Positions 9,955 to 20,312 of a stretch of DNA of 64,000 nucleotides are shown one piece after another (within the stretch, counting starts at the first letter, position 1; every line of letters begins with the position of its first letter). The DNA comes from Typha latifolia (Eukaryota; Streptophyta; Magnoliopsida; Poales; Typhaceae), in assembly GCA_019914945.1 (NCBI GenBank), contig CM034099.1, forward strand, positions 9,375,001-9,439,000, written 5' to 3'. The position numbers were made by a program, and so were the translations under genes. The notes under the pieces are model-generated. The model was not told where the DNA came from. It made no database searches and was given only the letters and a program-made list of their open reading frames with translations.

Positions 9955-11187
9955 CTAGAGATTGACATGAGACGAGACCTGGTCCTCATACTCTTTTGCA
10001 TTCCCCTTCGGATCCTTATCAAACCTAGCCATCCTGAACCACCTCAGATCCACCCCCTTTGCCTCCCCGTCAATCGCCAGGTCAGCGAGGATCCGTCCGA
10101 CTGCCGGCCCCATCTTGAACCCGTGGCCGGAGAACCCAGCCCCGACCACCACATCCTTCCCGAGCTCCCCCCCGAGGAAGTCGATCACGAAGTCGCCGTC
10201 GGGCGTCATCGAGTACATGCACGCCTGTGTCATGACAGGCCGCCCGGCCTCGACGAGGTCCGGGAGGAACTCCTTGATCCATGCGCGGACCGCATCGACC
10301 AGGATTCCCGAGTTCGACGTCCAGTCCCTGCAATCGGGGTCGCACGGCTGTCCGCCGTGCATCGCTATTTTGATCAGCCCCGGGAACTCTGACGACGGCG
10401 TCCCGTAGATGTACGGCTGTCCATAGCTGGCGAACGTCGGGAAACCCTTCTCCGGCGTGAGCTCCTCCTCGTGATCGTCTTTAATTTTCCAATAGCAAAC
10501 GCAAGTGTGCAGAGGTTGGATCGGGAGGGGGAGACCGGTAACGGTATTAACTAACTTTTTGGCCCAGCTCCCAACTGTCACGACGCACTTGGCTCCCCTG
10601 AACACGTGGCCGTTCGCCGTCTTGACCAGGACCCCTCCGGTTTCGTCCTTCTTGATCTCGTTCACCTCTGTGTGGTCTTTAAGAATAGCTCCTCTCTTTA
10701 GGGCAAGCGTTTGAAACATGGCGACGGCCTTCGTCGGCCTGATCACGCCGCCGACCTCCGTGGAGACGCCGATCCAGCCGTCCGGGAGCCGGAACGTGCC
10801 GGAGAAGATATCGTCGACCTCGGCGCGATCAATGACTCGGGCTGCGGCGGCGGCGGTGGAATTGGCGATGACGGCTTGGAGGCTGCAGTCCGCGGCGGGG
10901 CCGACGTCGAGGTGTCGGGTTTCGGTGAGGACGCGGTAACCGGCCTCCGACTCGGCTTCAGACCAAAGGCGGTAGGACTCAAGGACGAGCGGCGGGTAGT
11001 AAGACTCCGGGTAGGTGGCGCGGATGGTGCGGGACTCGCCGTGGGATGAGCCGCGGTGGTGGAGGAAGTCGAATTGCTCGAGGAGGAGGGCGCGGCGGCC
11101 GCGCTTCGCTGCTTCGTAGGCCGTGCAGCTGCCCATGATCCCGCCGCCGATGATGATCACGTCAAAGCGATCGCCCGGGAGCTCCAT
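9955..11187 (-). CDS. Sarcosine oxidase-like FAD-dependent oxidoreductase (DAO family), single exon
   Basis: Encodes 410 residues, close to plant peroxisomal sarcosine oxidases (about 415). These use FAD and oxygen to oxidise sarcosine or pipecolate, releasing hydrogen peroxide. The N-terminal Rossmann motif G-G-G-I-M-G is at 14-19. An S-S-H-G-E-S-R segment at 47-53 lies in the flavin-binding region. C323 in A-C-M-Y-S-M-T-P-D sits where bacterial monomeric sarcosine oxidase attaches FAD covalently. K273 lies in the strand holding the oxygen-activating lysine. A second flavin loop, G-A-G-F-S-G-H-G-F-K-M-G, is at 349-360. The last residues are H-V-N-L, not a classical SKL-type peroxisomal signal, so location is uncertain. 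ATG at 11185-11187 is the only sensible start before the Rossmann fold. No introns. The coding region is visibly GC-rich against AT-rich flanks, typical of many monocot genes. Sure of family; substrate inferred. Confidence 0.93.
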   Translation of the reverse strand: MELPGDRFDVIIIGGGIMGSCTAYEAAKRGRRALLLEQFDFLHHRGSSHGESRTIRATYPESYYPPLVLESYRLWSEAESEAGYRVLTETRHLDVGPAADCSLQAVIANSTAAAAARVIDRAEVDDIFSGTFRLPDGWIGVSTEVGGVIRPTKAVAMFQTLALKRGAILKDHTEVNEIKKDETGGVLVKTANGHVFRGAKCVVTVGSWAKKLVNTVTGLPLPIQPLHTCVCYWKIKDDHEEELTPEKGFPTFASYGQPYIYGTPSSEFPGLIKIAMHGGQPCDPDCRDWTSNSGILVDAVRAWIKEFLPDLVEAGRPVMTQACMYSMTPDGDFVIDFLGGELGKDVVVGAGFSGHGFKMGPAVGRILADLAIDGEAKGVDLRWFRMARFDKDPKGNAKEYEDQVSSHVNL

Positions 11188-11520
11188 CTCTGTAGCTTCT
11201 CTGTTCTCTCCCTTGGTATAGAGGTTATGTGAGGGTTTGTTAATTTGGGTACTAGAAATTAAAAGCTTGCAGTAGTATTATTTTTTTTTAAGAAAATTAA
11301 TGGGGTAGTATTATTGCATAGCTCGTACACGTGTACAATTTCTGTTCATATACCTGATAATGGGAACTTTCTAATTCACATGGTCATGAATTTAGTTTGA
11401 GGTAAAACAAACATACTCTTGCTTAGGCCCGATCACTAGTAGGAGGGTTAATTTGGATCCTTATTCCCAAGTAAGATGTTAGGATTTGAAGTCATGTATT
11501 AGAGACTATTTTGTTGCGTT
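11188..11520 (-). promoter_or_regulatory. Upstream region of the sarcosine oxidase gene
   Basis: Short AT-rich intergenic stretch that must contain the promoter of the minus-strand gene. A pyrimidine/AGAG-rich leader lies just before the ATG. No convincing TATA box at the usual distance could be chosen. Confidence 0.3.
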
Positions 11521-13062
11521 CCCTACATCGACCCTAGCTTTGCTAGGGTTAGGGTTTGGCACAAGTCTTTCCTCTCTCTAGAAGGGATATTTTTCCTCGC
11601 CGTCGCCACCGGTAAGGTTCTTTCACTCCTCTCCCCTCCCTTGGCCCGTTGGCTAAGAGAGGGGGAGAACCCTCCTTTTGCCCCCCACCCCCACCTTCTC
11701 GTTTTGTTGTTCTTCATCTTCCTTTCCCAAAAGGTCGACGTGTCTTCACTCTTAACACACTACTGTCACCGCTCACCGTGCCCACCGCTGCCTCTTCCCA
11801 CAGTCGCTCCTCACCGCCATAAGAAATGCCCGGAAGCTATTGTCGTTCCCTTCCTCGTCGTTGTTCTCCTTCATTATCTTCTTCCCATCCTTGCCAAATT
11901 CAAGGCCACTGTCCCTGCCCCTCACCACTCCCTCATTAGATCCAACCATGTCACTCTTCTAGCTCCTTTCCCTCTTAGAGGACCGGCTCAACCACTTTCT
12001 TTCCACATTCTTTGCATGATCACTTGTGCAGCAGTTGATCCACTACCGCTGCCACCGACCTCTCTTGCCTATTGGTGCCCATCTGTCTTTTGGCATCACT
12101 GACATGCCAAGTGGGTGCAACTATTCTAGATGGGGAGAAAGTCCAAGACCCATTCATAGTAGTAGCCTGTGCTTGCCGGCTTTTATGTTTCCGGTGACTC
12201 CTGATGCTGTTGGTCCTAGATGTCGTAATTTTTAAGGGTCCATAGCTGTGTTATTTTATTAGAAAATTTATATATAATACCTTGCTTTATAACGTAATTG
12301 TGGTTTACACCCTATATTTTAACTATTTACAAATTAAGCCCTATGATTTAACAAATGCATAGAAAATATCCAGGGTTAGATTTGAACTAACACAATAAGA
12401 ATATTTTATCAATTAGAGATATTTTATTTCTAAAATAAGTAAAATATTTTTTCTAAAATGACTAAAATACCCTTAGTATGACTTAGTTGAGAGTATTTTT
12501 ATAATTTTCTTAATATAGTTAACTTAACTCAAATATTTGGTTAAGTTTAACTAAAATACCCTTAATATAATTTTCTGCACATATTTGCTAAATCATAGAG
12601 CTCAATTTATAAATAGTGAATATACAGAAATCACAATTCCATTAAAAAAAATAGGGTGTTATATGCAAATTTTCCTATTTTATCTTGCCCTTTTGTAGAT
12701 TTAGAGTGTTGAATCTTTTTCTTTAACTTGTTGTTCCATGTGGGTGATCTTTGATCCTCCTGCCTTTGTGGATTCTCAGAGTTGTGTCTTGGACTGCTAC
12801 ATTGACGAAACATGTAGGTTGACTCGAGGCTCTTCACTCCTGGCAATTTCTTGGGTTATTCTTTATTTAATTTTCTTTTGTGCCCCAAGCTTGATGCTTT
12901 GTTTCAAACCATTGTGCAATCTATTGTAAACTAATTGTGGGGCTTGTATTAAAGAGTCGTCGCTCTACTCGATCCCCATTTTCTTTGTGTATCCGGCTAT
13001 ATTTAATATAACTCTTAGAAATTAATGAATTAACCTGCCTACAAGCTTTCTACTCTACTCAT
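11521..13062 (+). repeat. LINE-derived fragment, copy A, interrupted by a MITE
   Basis: The 5' part (about 11528-11620: CTAGGGTTAGGGTTTGG, then TCTAGAAGGGATAT) matches the start of copy B at 14319. The 3' part (12690-13062: GTGGGTGATCTTTGATCC, GTGGATTCTCAG, then AATTAATGAATTA and CCTGCCTACAAGCTTTC) matches the end of copy B. No RT frame in between, so it is an internally deleted or non-autonomous LINE-like unit. The middle is C/T-rich, and the frame at 11641-12102 is probably not a gene. Confidence 0.55.
12252..12684. mobile_element. MITE with long terminal inverted repeats and 9-bp target duplication
   Basis: The element at 12261-12675 (415 bp) is flanked by TATTTTATT (12252-12260) and TATTTTATC (12676-12684). 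Its ends are inverted repeats: AGAAAATTTATATATAATAC on the left against GGAAAATTTGCATATAACAC on the right, with similarity continuing inwards for about 100 bp. Long TIRs with 9-bp duplications are the Mutator-like pattern. No coding capacity. It sits inside the LINE fragment and is therefore younger than it. Confidence 0.8.
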
Positions 13063-14318
13063 TTTATTCTAATTTAGATGCTATTAGGATTATCCAATAT
13101 ATTAATTCTAATTTTTTAAAAGATAAATCCTTTCTTTTTTTTCTTGGTGTAAGAAGTCACATGATTATAAGGGTTTGAGATGTGAGATTCCATTCAGAAT
13201 AAGCTCACGCTTATTTGTGAAAGATTCCGGTACTTCAACAACGTACTATTTTATTGATCTATCCCCTGGTACTCATGCTTCAGAAGCCCTATCTAAGCGA
13301 GGTTTGGCTTCTTGCTCCAACGCTTGCAGGCTCATAGACATTTCACGGGAGCATCTCTCTGAACCTTTTCTCTGACCCCATTTACATGCATTTCTCAGTC
13401 TGATCACAGTTGGAAGAGGAGGAAGAGAAACTCTTCTATCCTCCAAAATTTAGTTAAAAGAAAAAAGAATTAAAGACATAATTAAACTAGTATTTATAAG
13501 AGAAGGAGGACCGGGCTCTCTTATCTCTTCTCTTCTTCTCTCTCCCACCCCACCACCCTTATCTAAAGTAATTGTGGGTTCCAGCCAGTATGGGTTGGCC
13601 TGAGAATGAATACACCAACCTCTCCCAGACAAACAACATGTGATTGGTTACACATCTTTTTCGTTTGGTGTAATTAAAAATGGTCAGAGTGTTCAGGTTC
13701 TTTGTAATTTTCTTCTAAATTCTGCAAACGGGTCAGATGCTCTATGTGTCTGTAATTAAATTACATCTGATACCAATGCACCAAACTAATAAATAATAGT
13801 AATATGAGAAAATAATCAAAATAATCGCTCATATATTATGAGGTGCATGCTAAGTGCTCGTAGAAAGACAACATGTCAGATGGGAACTGATATCAAACTC
13901 ATGCAATTGATTTGTCCAAGCTTTTCAGCTTTTCAGATCTTCCTTTTTTAGTTCTCAGTGACAGGATACCAGAATCCAACTCAACATTCTTGTTTTCAAG
14001 TATATGGAACTGGAATATTCCCTCTGTCAATCAATTTTGCTCAATAAGGTGTCGAATATTTATTGATGTAAACCCTTTGAAATCCTTTATTCGTGAATGT
14101 ATTCCTTTCAAAACACTTGGTATATACTCTTGATGCCCATATAAAGTTAATTAATAGTTAAAACTTTTGATCCATTTAATACCAGAAGGTTAAGAACACC
14201 TTCATATTGTTTGGCATGAACAATTAAGTGAATTTGTATCTTTCTAATTTATAAATAATTCATCATTTAACATATAGTAAGTTAAAATAGTAACTACCCA
14301 AGCAAAAGTAACTCAGCT
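13063..14318. other. Intergenic, no recognised gene
   Basis: AT-rich with short open frames only. The frames at 13175-13375 and 13912-14133 have no recognisable domain. A C/T-rich patch is present at about 13510-13560. Confidence 0.4.
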
Positions 14319-14880
14319 CTGCACCAGCCCTAGTTCTGCTAGGGTTTGGCCAAAGATATTCCCTTCCCGGCTAGAGGGAGTTTATCTCTCACCGCCATGG
14401 TCGAGGCTTCTCTCTCCCTTGTCGGTGCCTATGTTTTTAGGATACAAATATTATGTTTTTTTTGGATGTTTCTATTATTTTGCTCTGCAGTACTGAATTA
14501 TGATGGTGGTGGTTTTTTTTTTCTTTATTAATTTGTGTTATAAGTGGGTGATCTTCGATCCTCTTATCTTTGTGGATTCTCAGGGTATTGTCTTGAACTA
14601 CCGAACTGATAGAACCTACCGTTTATCAAGCTAATAATGTTAAATGTAAGGCTCCTTGCTCTGAAGAATTTCTTAGACAATTCTTCACTTCATTATTGTG
14701 CTTATGCTCTCGAGCTTGATCCTTTAGTTTAAATTATAATACTGTCTATTATAGGCCAAGTATGAGACTTGTGTTAAAGAGTCATTACTCTACTTTCCTA
14801 CTTTTTATATATGAGACCTTATTATTATAATATTTAGAAATTAATGAATTACCTCAACCTACGAGCTTTCGCTCCAAAAT
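14319..14880 (+). repeat. LINE-derived fragment, copy B
   Basis: Shares both ends with copy A: CTAGTTCTGCTAGGGTTTGG at the left, and GTGGGTGATCTTCGATCC, TTGTGTTAAAGAGTC and AATTAATGAATTACC to CCTACGAGCTTTC at the right. About 560 bp, so internally shorter than A, with no protein-coding remnant. The same 3' end in several copies points to one L1-type family. Confidence 0.55.
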
Positions 14881-16485
14881 AGAAAGAAGTAAATAGTAGA
14901 TCAATTTGAAGGGTATATACACAAATACTAAATTTAAAAGAGTATACAAACAAATAAAGAGCTTTTGGGAGATATATATGTAAAATAAACTTTATATATA
15001 TATTCTCAATGGAATAATGGCCTATATATAGTCAAATTTGAGTTCCATCTGGTAGTTAATTTAGCATACACCAGAGATGGTCTTAAGTCATGCAAACCTT
15101 TTCAGAACTTGTCATAAGTTTGCATACATGATCTTTCTTTAAACCTCGTGTTGGCGTTCAGTGAAGTGCTTCTTCTTCAAAATTTATCAATAATTTTATC
15201 TAATTGAACTTCAGATTGTGCCTTAAGAGAATCAAAACCTGTCTTGAGTTAACACTAGTTTCAGATGTACTGTTCTGTTCCTGATCAACCTGAGCTCTAA
15301 TCAAACTCATCTTGAACTTGATTTTGAGCTCATGATCGATGATCAAGGTCACTCTTTCGACTAAATTTGAGCTTAATTTTGAGCAAGGAAAATACTTAGA
15401 AATAATACTTGTGTCGAATTTAAATCAAACTTAGGTTTAACTTGGAACAAGCTAAGCTCGAACAAACAAAGAAGGCGTTAGACACATCAATTAAGTTGAG
15501 GGTTTTATCACTGCATCCTATTCCTTTGATCGAATTCCCTCGCAACTAATCACTCATTAAATCATTAAAAATTTCAATCTGGTTACTGTTTTTGTCAATA
15601 AATAGTTGATTGCTGTTGGATAGAGAGACAAAAGTCCTACTTTGCATCAAAACATCAAACTCTCACCTTTCTGTAGAAAAAAATTAAAATACTGAGAATA
15701 TCTAAGGGGTGTCGTGTAGAATAAAGTCAGTTTGGCCAAGCTATGTGACGATTTTGTTTGAAACTCCTTGGCATGAAGTGTTTGAAACTCCTTGTTTGAA
15801 ACTACTTGATAATTGAAAATACATAAACATCATTTAGATACATCCATAAAGTACCATCCAAGAACCAATAAGCTACTAAAATCAATCTCCCGAATTATTC
15901 ATACTATTATGATATGATCTATTAATAAAACAGTCGAAACCAATTTATTCAGAATGCCCAAGAATAATAATTATCAACCTTAATAACATATCTTTTCTTT
16001 TACTTAAAACAATTCATATCTTTAATTTTCTACTTCATTAAAAATTAACATTTCACAAACTATAATAGAATTAACAGTCCTATAATCATCATCTCCCAAT
16101 CAAATATTTTTATCTTAAAACTCAAATGCCAACCGCTAAGTCATTACAACTATTAAGATCAATCTCATCATTCTAAAAGGCTCTCTCAATAACCTCTAAT
16201 AATGATTTAACACGTAAGTTAAATGTTATATAAATGCCAATATAGTCACTTTCTATATATCACTATCTATCGCCTAGCAACATGATAAACATCCATCAAT
16301 ACACTATATATGAAAGATCATAGTCCTCTATATTCATTTCATTATCGCCTTATAAAGTAATTAATTTAACTTCCAAATCATCTATCGCCATAATGCATAG
16401 TCATATATGCCATATACTCTACATATAATTCAATCTAAATACCTCTCTTATTGTATCATCACGATAATATTATAATACCCAATTT
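14881..16485. other. AT-rich intergenic DNA
   Basis: No gene seen. At about 15280-15480 there are repeated GAGCT/AAGCTT-type words, as in the GAGCTCG-rich hAT-like elements elsewhere in the window, so an old copy may lie here; its ends could not be found. Confidence 0.35.
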
Positions 16486-17830
16486 AATAGGAGGTGCATG
16501 GCACCCCCAGGCAGCTCCCTTTTTGCATGGGCACGAGGCCGGCCACAGTTTTGTTCTAAGTTGTTACACAAGATCTCCTCCCATAGGCCACACATTGGGC
16601 ACGATTTCAGCCGGTCCAATGTGTAGGCTATGAACGAGAATTCTAGTTGGGGCACAACACCATAATACTTTCCAAAGAAAAACCTTCGCTCTTGGGTTAA
16701 CCCTGAGCTTCTACAATTTTTTTCCAATCTAGGCTTTCAGGCTAAATTCTCGGCCTAGTGAAAGAGTAAATAAATTTGGCTGAGGCTTTCCCTTTCAGAT
16801 CAAGCCACCAAACCTATTTATCTTCAAGCGATTCAGTCGTTTATGCCAGAATAGAGTCACAAAGGGTCAGCCTAGCCCAATGGCTTCCCTAATACAGTTT
16901 TCATCCTAGGACCTATTAGTCATAAGATTCGAGACAAGCATGTTACTATGAAAAGTAGAAGTGTTCACAAAATACGACATGCATGCTAGAAGGCTGGGAG
17001 TGATCCAAGGATCCCCAAGACCTTAACTTTAAGACCATTCCCATTCCTAATATTTTTATCTCATTCCTAATATTTTTAGCCGTAGCCCACAAGACCCGCT
17101 AGGCCCAAGAAGCACCTTTTTTGGGCTTGGCAGCTCAATTATCAAGAGTGCCATACTTACACTTCATTATTTGAAAATTTAAAGACGTTTTTTTTTATTT
17201 TCAAACAAGACACTTTTGGTCAACCATAAATCTTTTATAGCAAGACCGCCCTCAACCTTTGGCCTAGTCACTTTGGCCCAATTCACTGGATGGAGGCACT
17301 TTCGATTCTTTTCTTTTTCTCATAGGAATCCCCTAGCAAGCTTAAATATCTGGTCTAAGGTATAATTCGAGATCTAAGTAGAAGCCAACCAATAATTATG
17401 AATGGAGTTGAGAGTAGAATTAATAAGGAAGGATCTGACTACCCATGAAGGATATGATATCGCTTTTCCAGCTAATCAACATGCTAGCGACATGGTTAAC
17501 CAAATCAATCTGGTTGGCAACAGAGACGCGATTATAAAAAATTTTAGCTCCAAATAAACAAAGGGGAATTGGCCAAGACCAATGTTGACGATGGAAAGCA
17601 TAGCTTCCTTAGTATCTATCGAAACATTAAACACTAGACTTATCCTGATTAACCCTTTGGTTCGTAAGGGAATAATACTTATCAAGAGACTGCACTAGCT
17701 AAGGCTTGGGTTACCTGAGTCATAATGAGGATATCATTCGTATAGAATTGATGAGTCAAATCCAGGCAACCCTTCTCTATAGGGAAGCCCTTCAATTGAG
17801 CTGGGATTTGATACGAGTTCGTATGTTCAT
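16486..17830 (-). pseudogene. LINE pol relic: RT end and zinc-binding reverse-transcriptase tail
   Basis: Read leftwards. Near 17770-17730 the RT active-site region appears as Q-F-Y-T-N-D-I-L-I-M, where the usual Y-A-D-D has decayed to Y-T-N-D. It is followed by the L-L-G-C/F-P-x-x-Y-L-G type region (F-P-F-V-Y-L-E-L) and by F-L-x-N-S-T-L-N-S-I-x-x-Y-W-L-A-S, the standard segment downstream of LINE RT. At about 16680-16580 comes V-F-L-W-K-V-L-W-C-C-A-P-T-R and C-P-M-C-G, the zf-RVT tail. Many stops. Confidence 0.72.
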
Positions 17831-18074
17831 CCGTAAGATCAAACATTCATGAAAAGTTGAATATAGAGACTGGTACATAATTAGTACAAGTGTATGTCAC
17901 TTTGTGATGCCCTGATCCTCCTAGTCATTACATAATGAGAAAATAATAATAATATTTAAATACACCAAAATGGGCCCCAAACTCTTCTTTATACACACTA
18001 AAACTCAATAGTATCAGATTCTCCTTTCTTCCGACTGTATTTTTCCTGTGGTTCGCGGCTTTCGTTTGTGTTCC
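17831..18074 (+). promoter_or_regulatory. Probable promoter and leader of the FMN-binding gene
   Basis: A TATA-like TTTATACA at 17988-17995 lies about 80 bp before the first ATG, a plausible distance. The G-T-G codon at 18048 in the same frame is not a plausible plant start, so the ATG at 18075 is preferred. Confidence 0.35.
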
Positions 18075-20279
18075 ATGGAAGCCCTCCCCAGCTCCAGCTT
18101 TTCTTCCCATCTCGCCCAAATCCCTCCTTCCCGCCATTTCTTGACTTCCAAAGATCCCACCTTTCGATGTGGATTCTCCAGAACCTACGATAATCTGCAT
18201 GCTTTAAGGCTCTCGGTGAGCGAAACAAGTGCGCTGAGGGGTTGGGGCAGGATCGAAGCTACTGCCGATGAAGCTTCCGCCAGCGGCGGGGGAGAAGATG
18301 GATTCCTCGAGGTATTCCTCATGTGGGAGTTAGAAACTTGTACGTGACCATTTGGTTTTGAGGATTGTTTCAAATTTCTGAATTAAATTGCATAGGTAAG
18401 TTTTCGTTCATGGTTAAAAGATTTTAGTTGATGATTTTGATTGTAGAATGTTTATATATATAGCGAGAAATAAGCATGAGGAATTGGAATTTGTGTGTGA
18501 ATTAAGACTATCATGATAATGCCTGTTGTAAGCTTGTTTCTTTTCTAGTGTTAGATTCCCTTGAGATTGTCATCAGTGCTTAGGTAAGCAGGCCTTTGGT
18601 TTTTACAAAAACTTTAAGAAAATGCTATGAATTCAGAGACATGTAGAAGAAGTGAAACAATCAGTCAGAAACATACTACAGTAAGCTACTAAGATAATAG
18701 TGCAGGAAGATATTACATGGAAAATGTCAAACCAGGACAAACCAAGAATTAATGCAAAATTGCATTAGGACTTATTTTTCTCGTGAAGAAAGTAAAGGAT
18801 GGTATCTTCAAGACTATCACTTGGATCACATCCTAACATGGTAGCTCTAGTGGATAAATGACAAAATCACCATGTATGGTGGGTTTGTACATTAGGAGAA
18901 TATTGTTCTCCTAACTAGTAAAAAGTATATCATGAAAGTAACTCGTGCTATTGTGAGTCTTGACAGAGCTGACCCTAGGAGCCCTCACTGGCAATGGTTT
19001 AGGCTTGCCGGATCCGATGTAGCACCTTCCTCTTTTTCTGTTCTTTTCTCTGTTTTATGTAGGTTTGCTTCCTGGCTGGCCCGTATCTATAGTGGTCATG
19101 ACGGAATCGCCGGAAGCTAGATTTTTTGTGTCAACGTAGAGGCTTGGACAGTATTTTTTTACTTAATTTTATGTACCCTTTGAGCTTGATACTATGTTTT
19201 TCTTGCTGTCCTGTTGTTTTTTGCCAAGTAGTGGGAGCTTATTCAAACTACCTCCCCTTTTTCTTTTTGTATTAGGCTTGTAAACATTTGATTGATATGA
19301 ATGATATATCTAGCCTATAGGGTTTCCTTAAAAAAAAGGACTCATCAACTAGCTCTGTCTTGTAAATAGATCTTCATCATATTCTCCTTTGTGTGAAATG
19401 AACGTCTGGGTGTGTTACCCAGAGTGAAACCAACTATCTTCTCTTATTATTCTCCTTTTCTACCTATCCTTTTTTTTATTTTTTATTCTTCACTGCATAA
19501 ATCTGAAGAGAAGACTTATTTTGGGTTCCGCCTGTATGGGCTTCTGTAGCAGTCCGTATGGAACAACTTTTCTACGCTCCTTTTTATCTTGTATATCTCT
19601 TCATTTTTCTCCTAATTCTGCACCTACAAATTAACAAAAGGCGATAAATACATTGATTCATTGATGCCTCACACCAACCAAGTGTTCAGGATGGAACTTC
19701 AAACAACATTTCTTCAAGGAATACAATTAGAACAATCTCGGTATCATTCATCTTGCATAACATATAGGTCCTAGGGTTTTGTCCTTTACATATTGTAACA
19801 TATCTAATTTGTGCTTATATCTACAATTACATCATATGTATTAGGTCGGCATCCTGGGTTATCCTACATCATACACAACTACACAACCATATTGCCATTG
19901 GTGGATAGCTTTGTTCAAGCTTGGCTTGAAGTTAGTTTCGAGCATAAGTTACATAATCGAGCTTGGGTCATTTTGTTTCAATGCGAGCCTACTTTCTAGC
20001 ATATTTCGATTCAAGCCAAGCTCAACCATAAACAAGCTGCATGATAAGTAAAATCAAATATATTTCAAGCTTGATTCAAGCTTATTGAACCATCTCATTT
20101 TCTTATTGAAAACTAAAGCCGAAACTCATTGGTTAAAGTTACCGAGATTTCTTATTTTGGCATTTTGATTACAATAGGCTAAATCCATTCTACTTTGGCT
20201 GACAATATTCATTTTTCCTAGAGGTCAAAACTGAAACTAATCGAGACTTTGAACCACAAAATGGAGGAGTGTCTATGAA

Positions 20280-20312
<33 letters not shown>

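Noticed and set aside
9967..11049. Frames opposite the sarcosine oxidase gene
   Set aside because: Shadows of a GC-rich coding region; the minus-strand frame has all the family motifs.
13912..14133. 73-codon frame in intergenic DNA
   Set aside because: No domain, starts with a non-ATG codon and lies between LINE fragments.
18048..18074. Earlier in-frame start of the FMN-binding gene
   Set aside because: It begins with GTG; the first ATG in frame is 18075.
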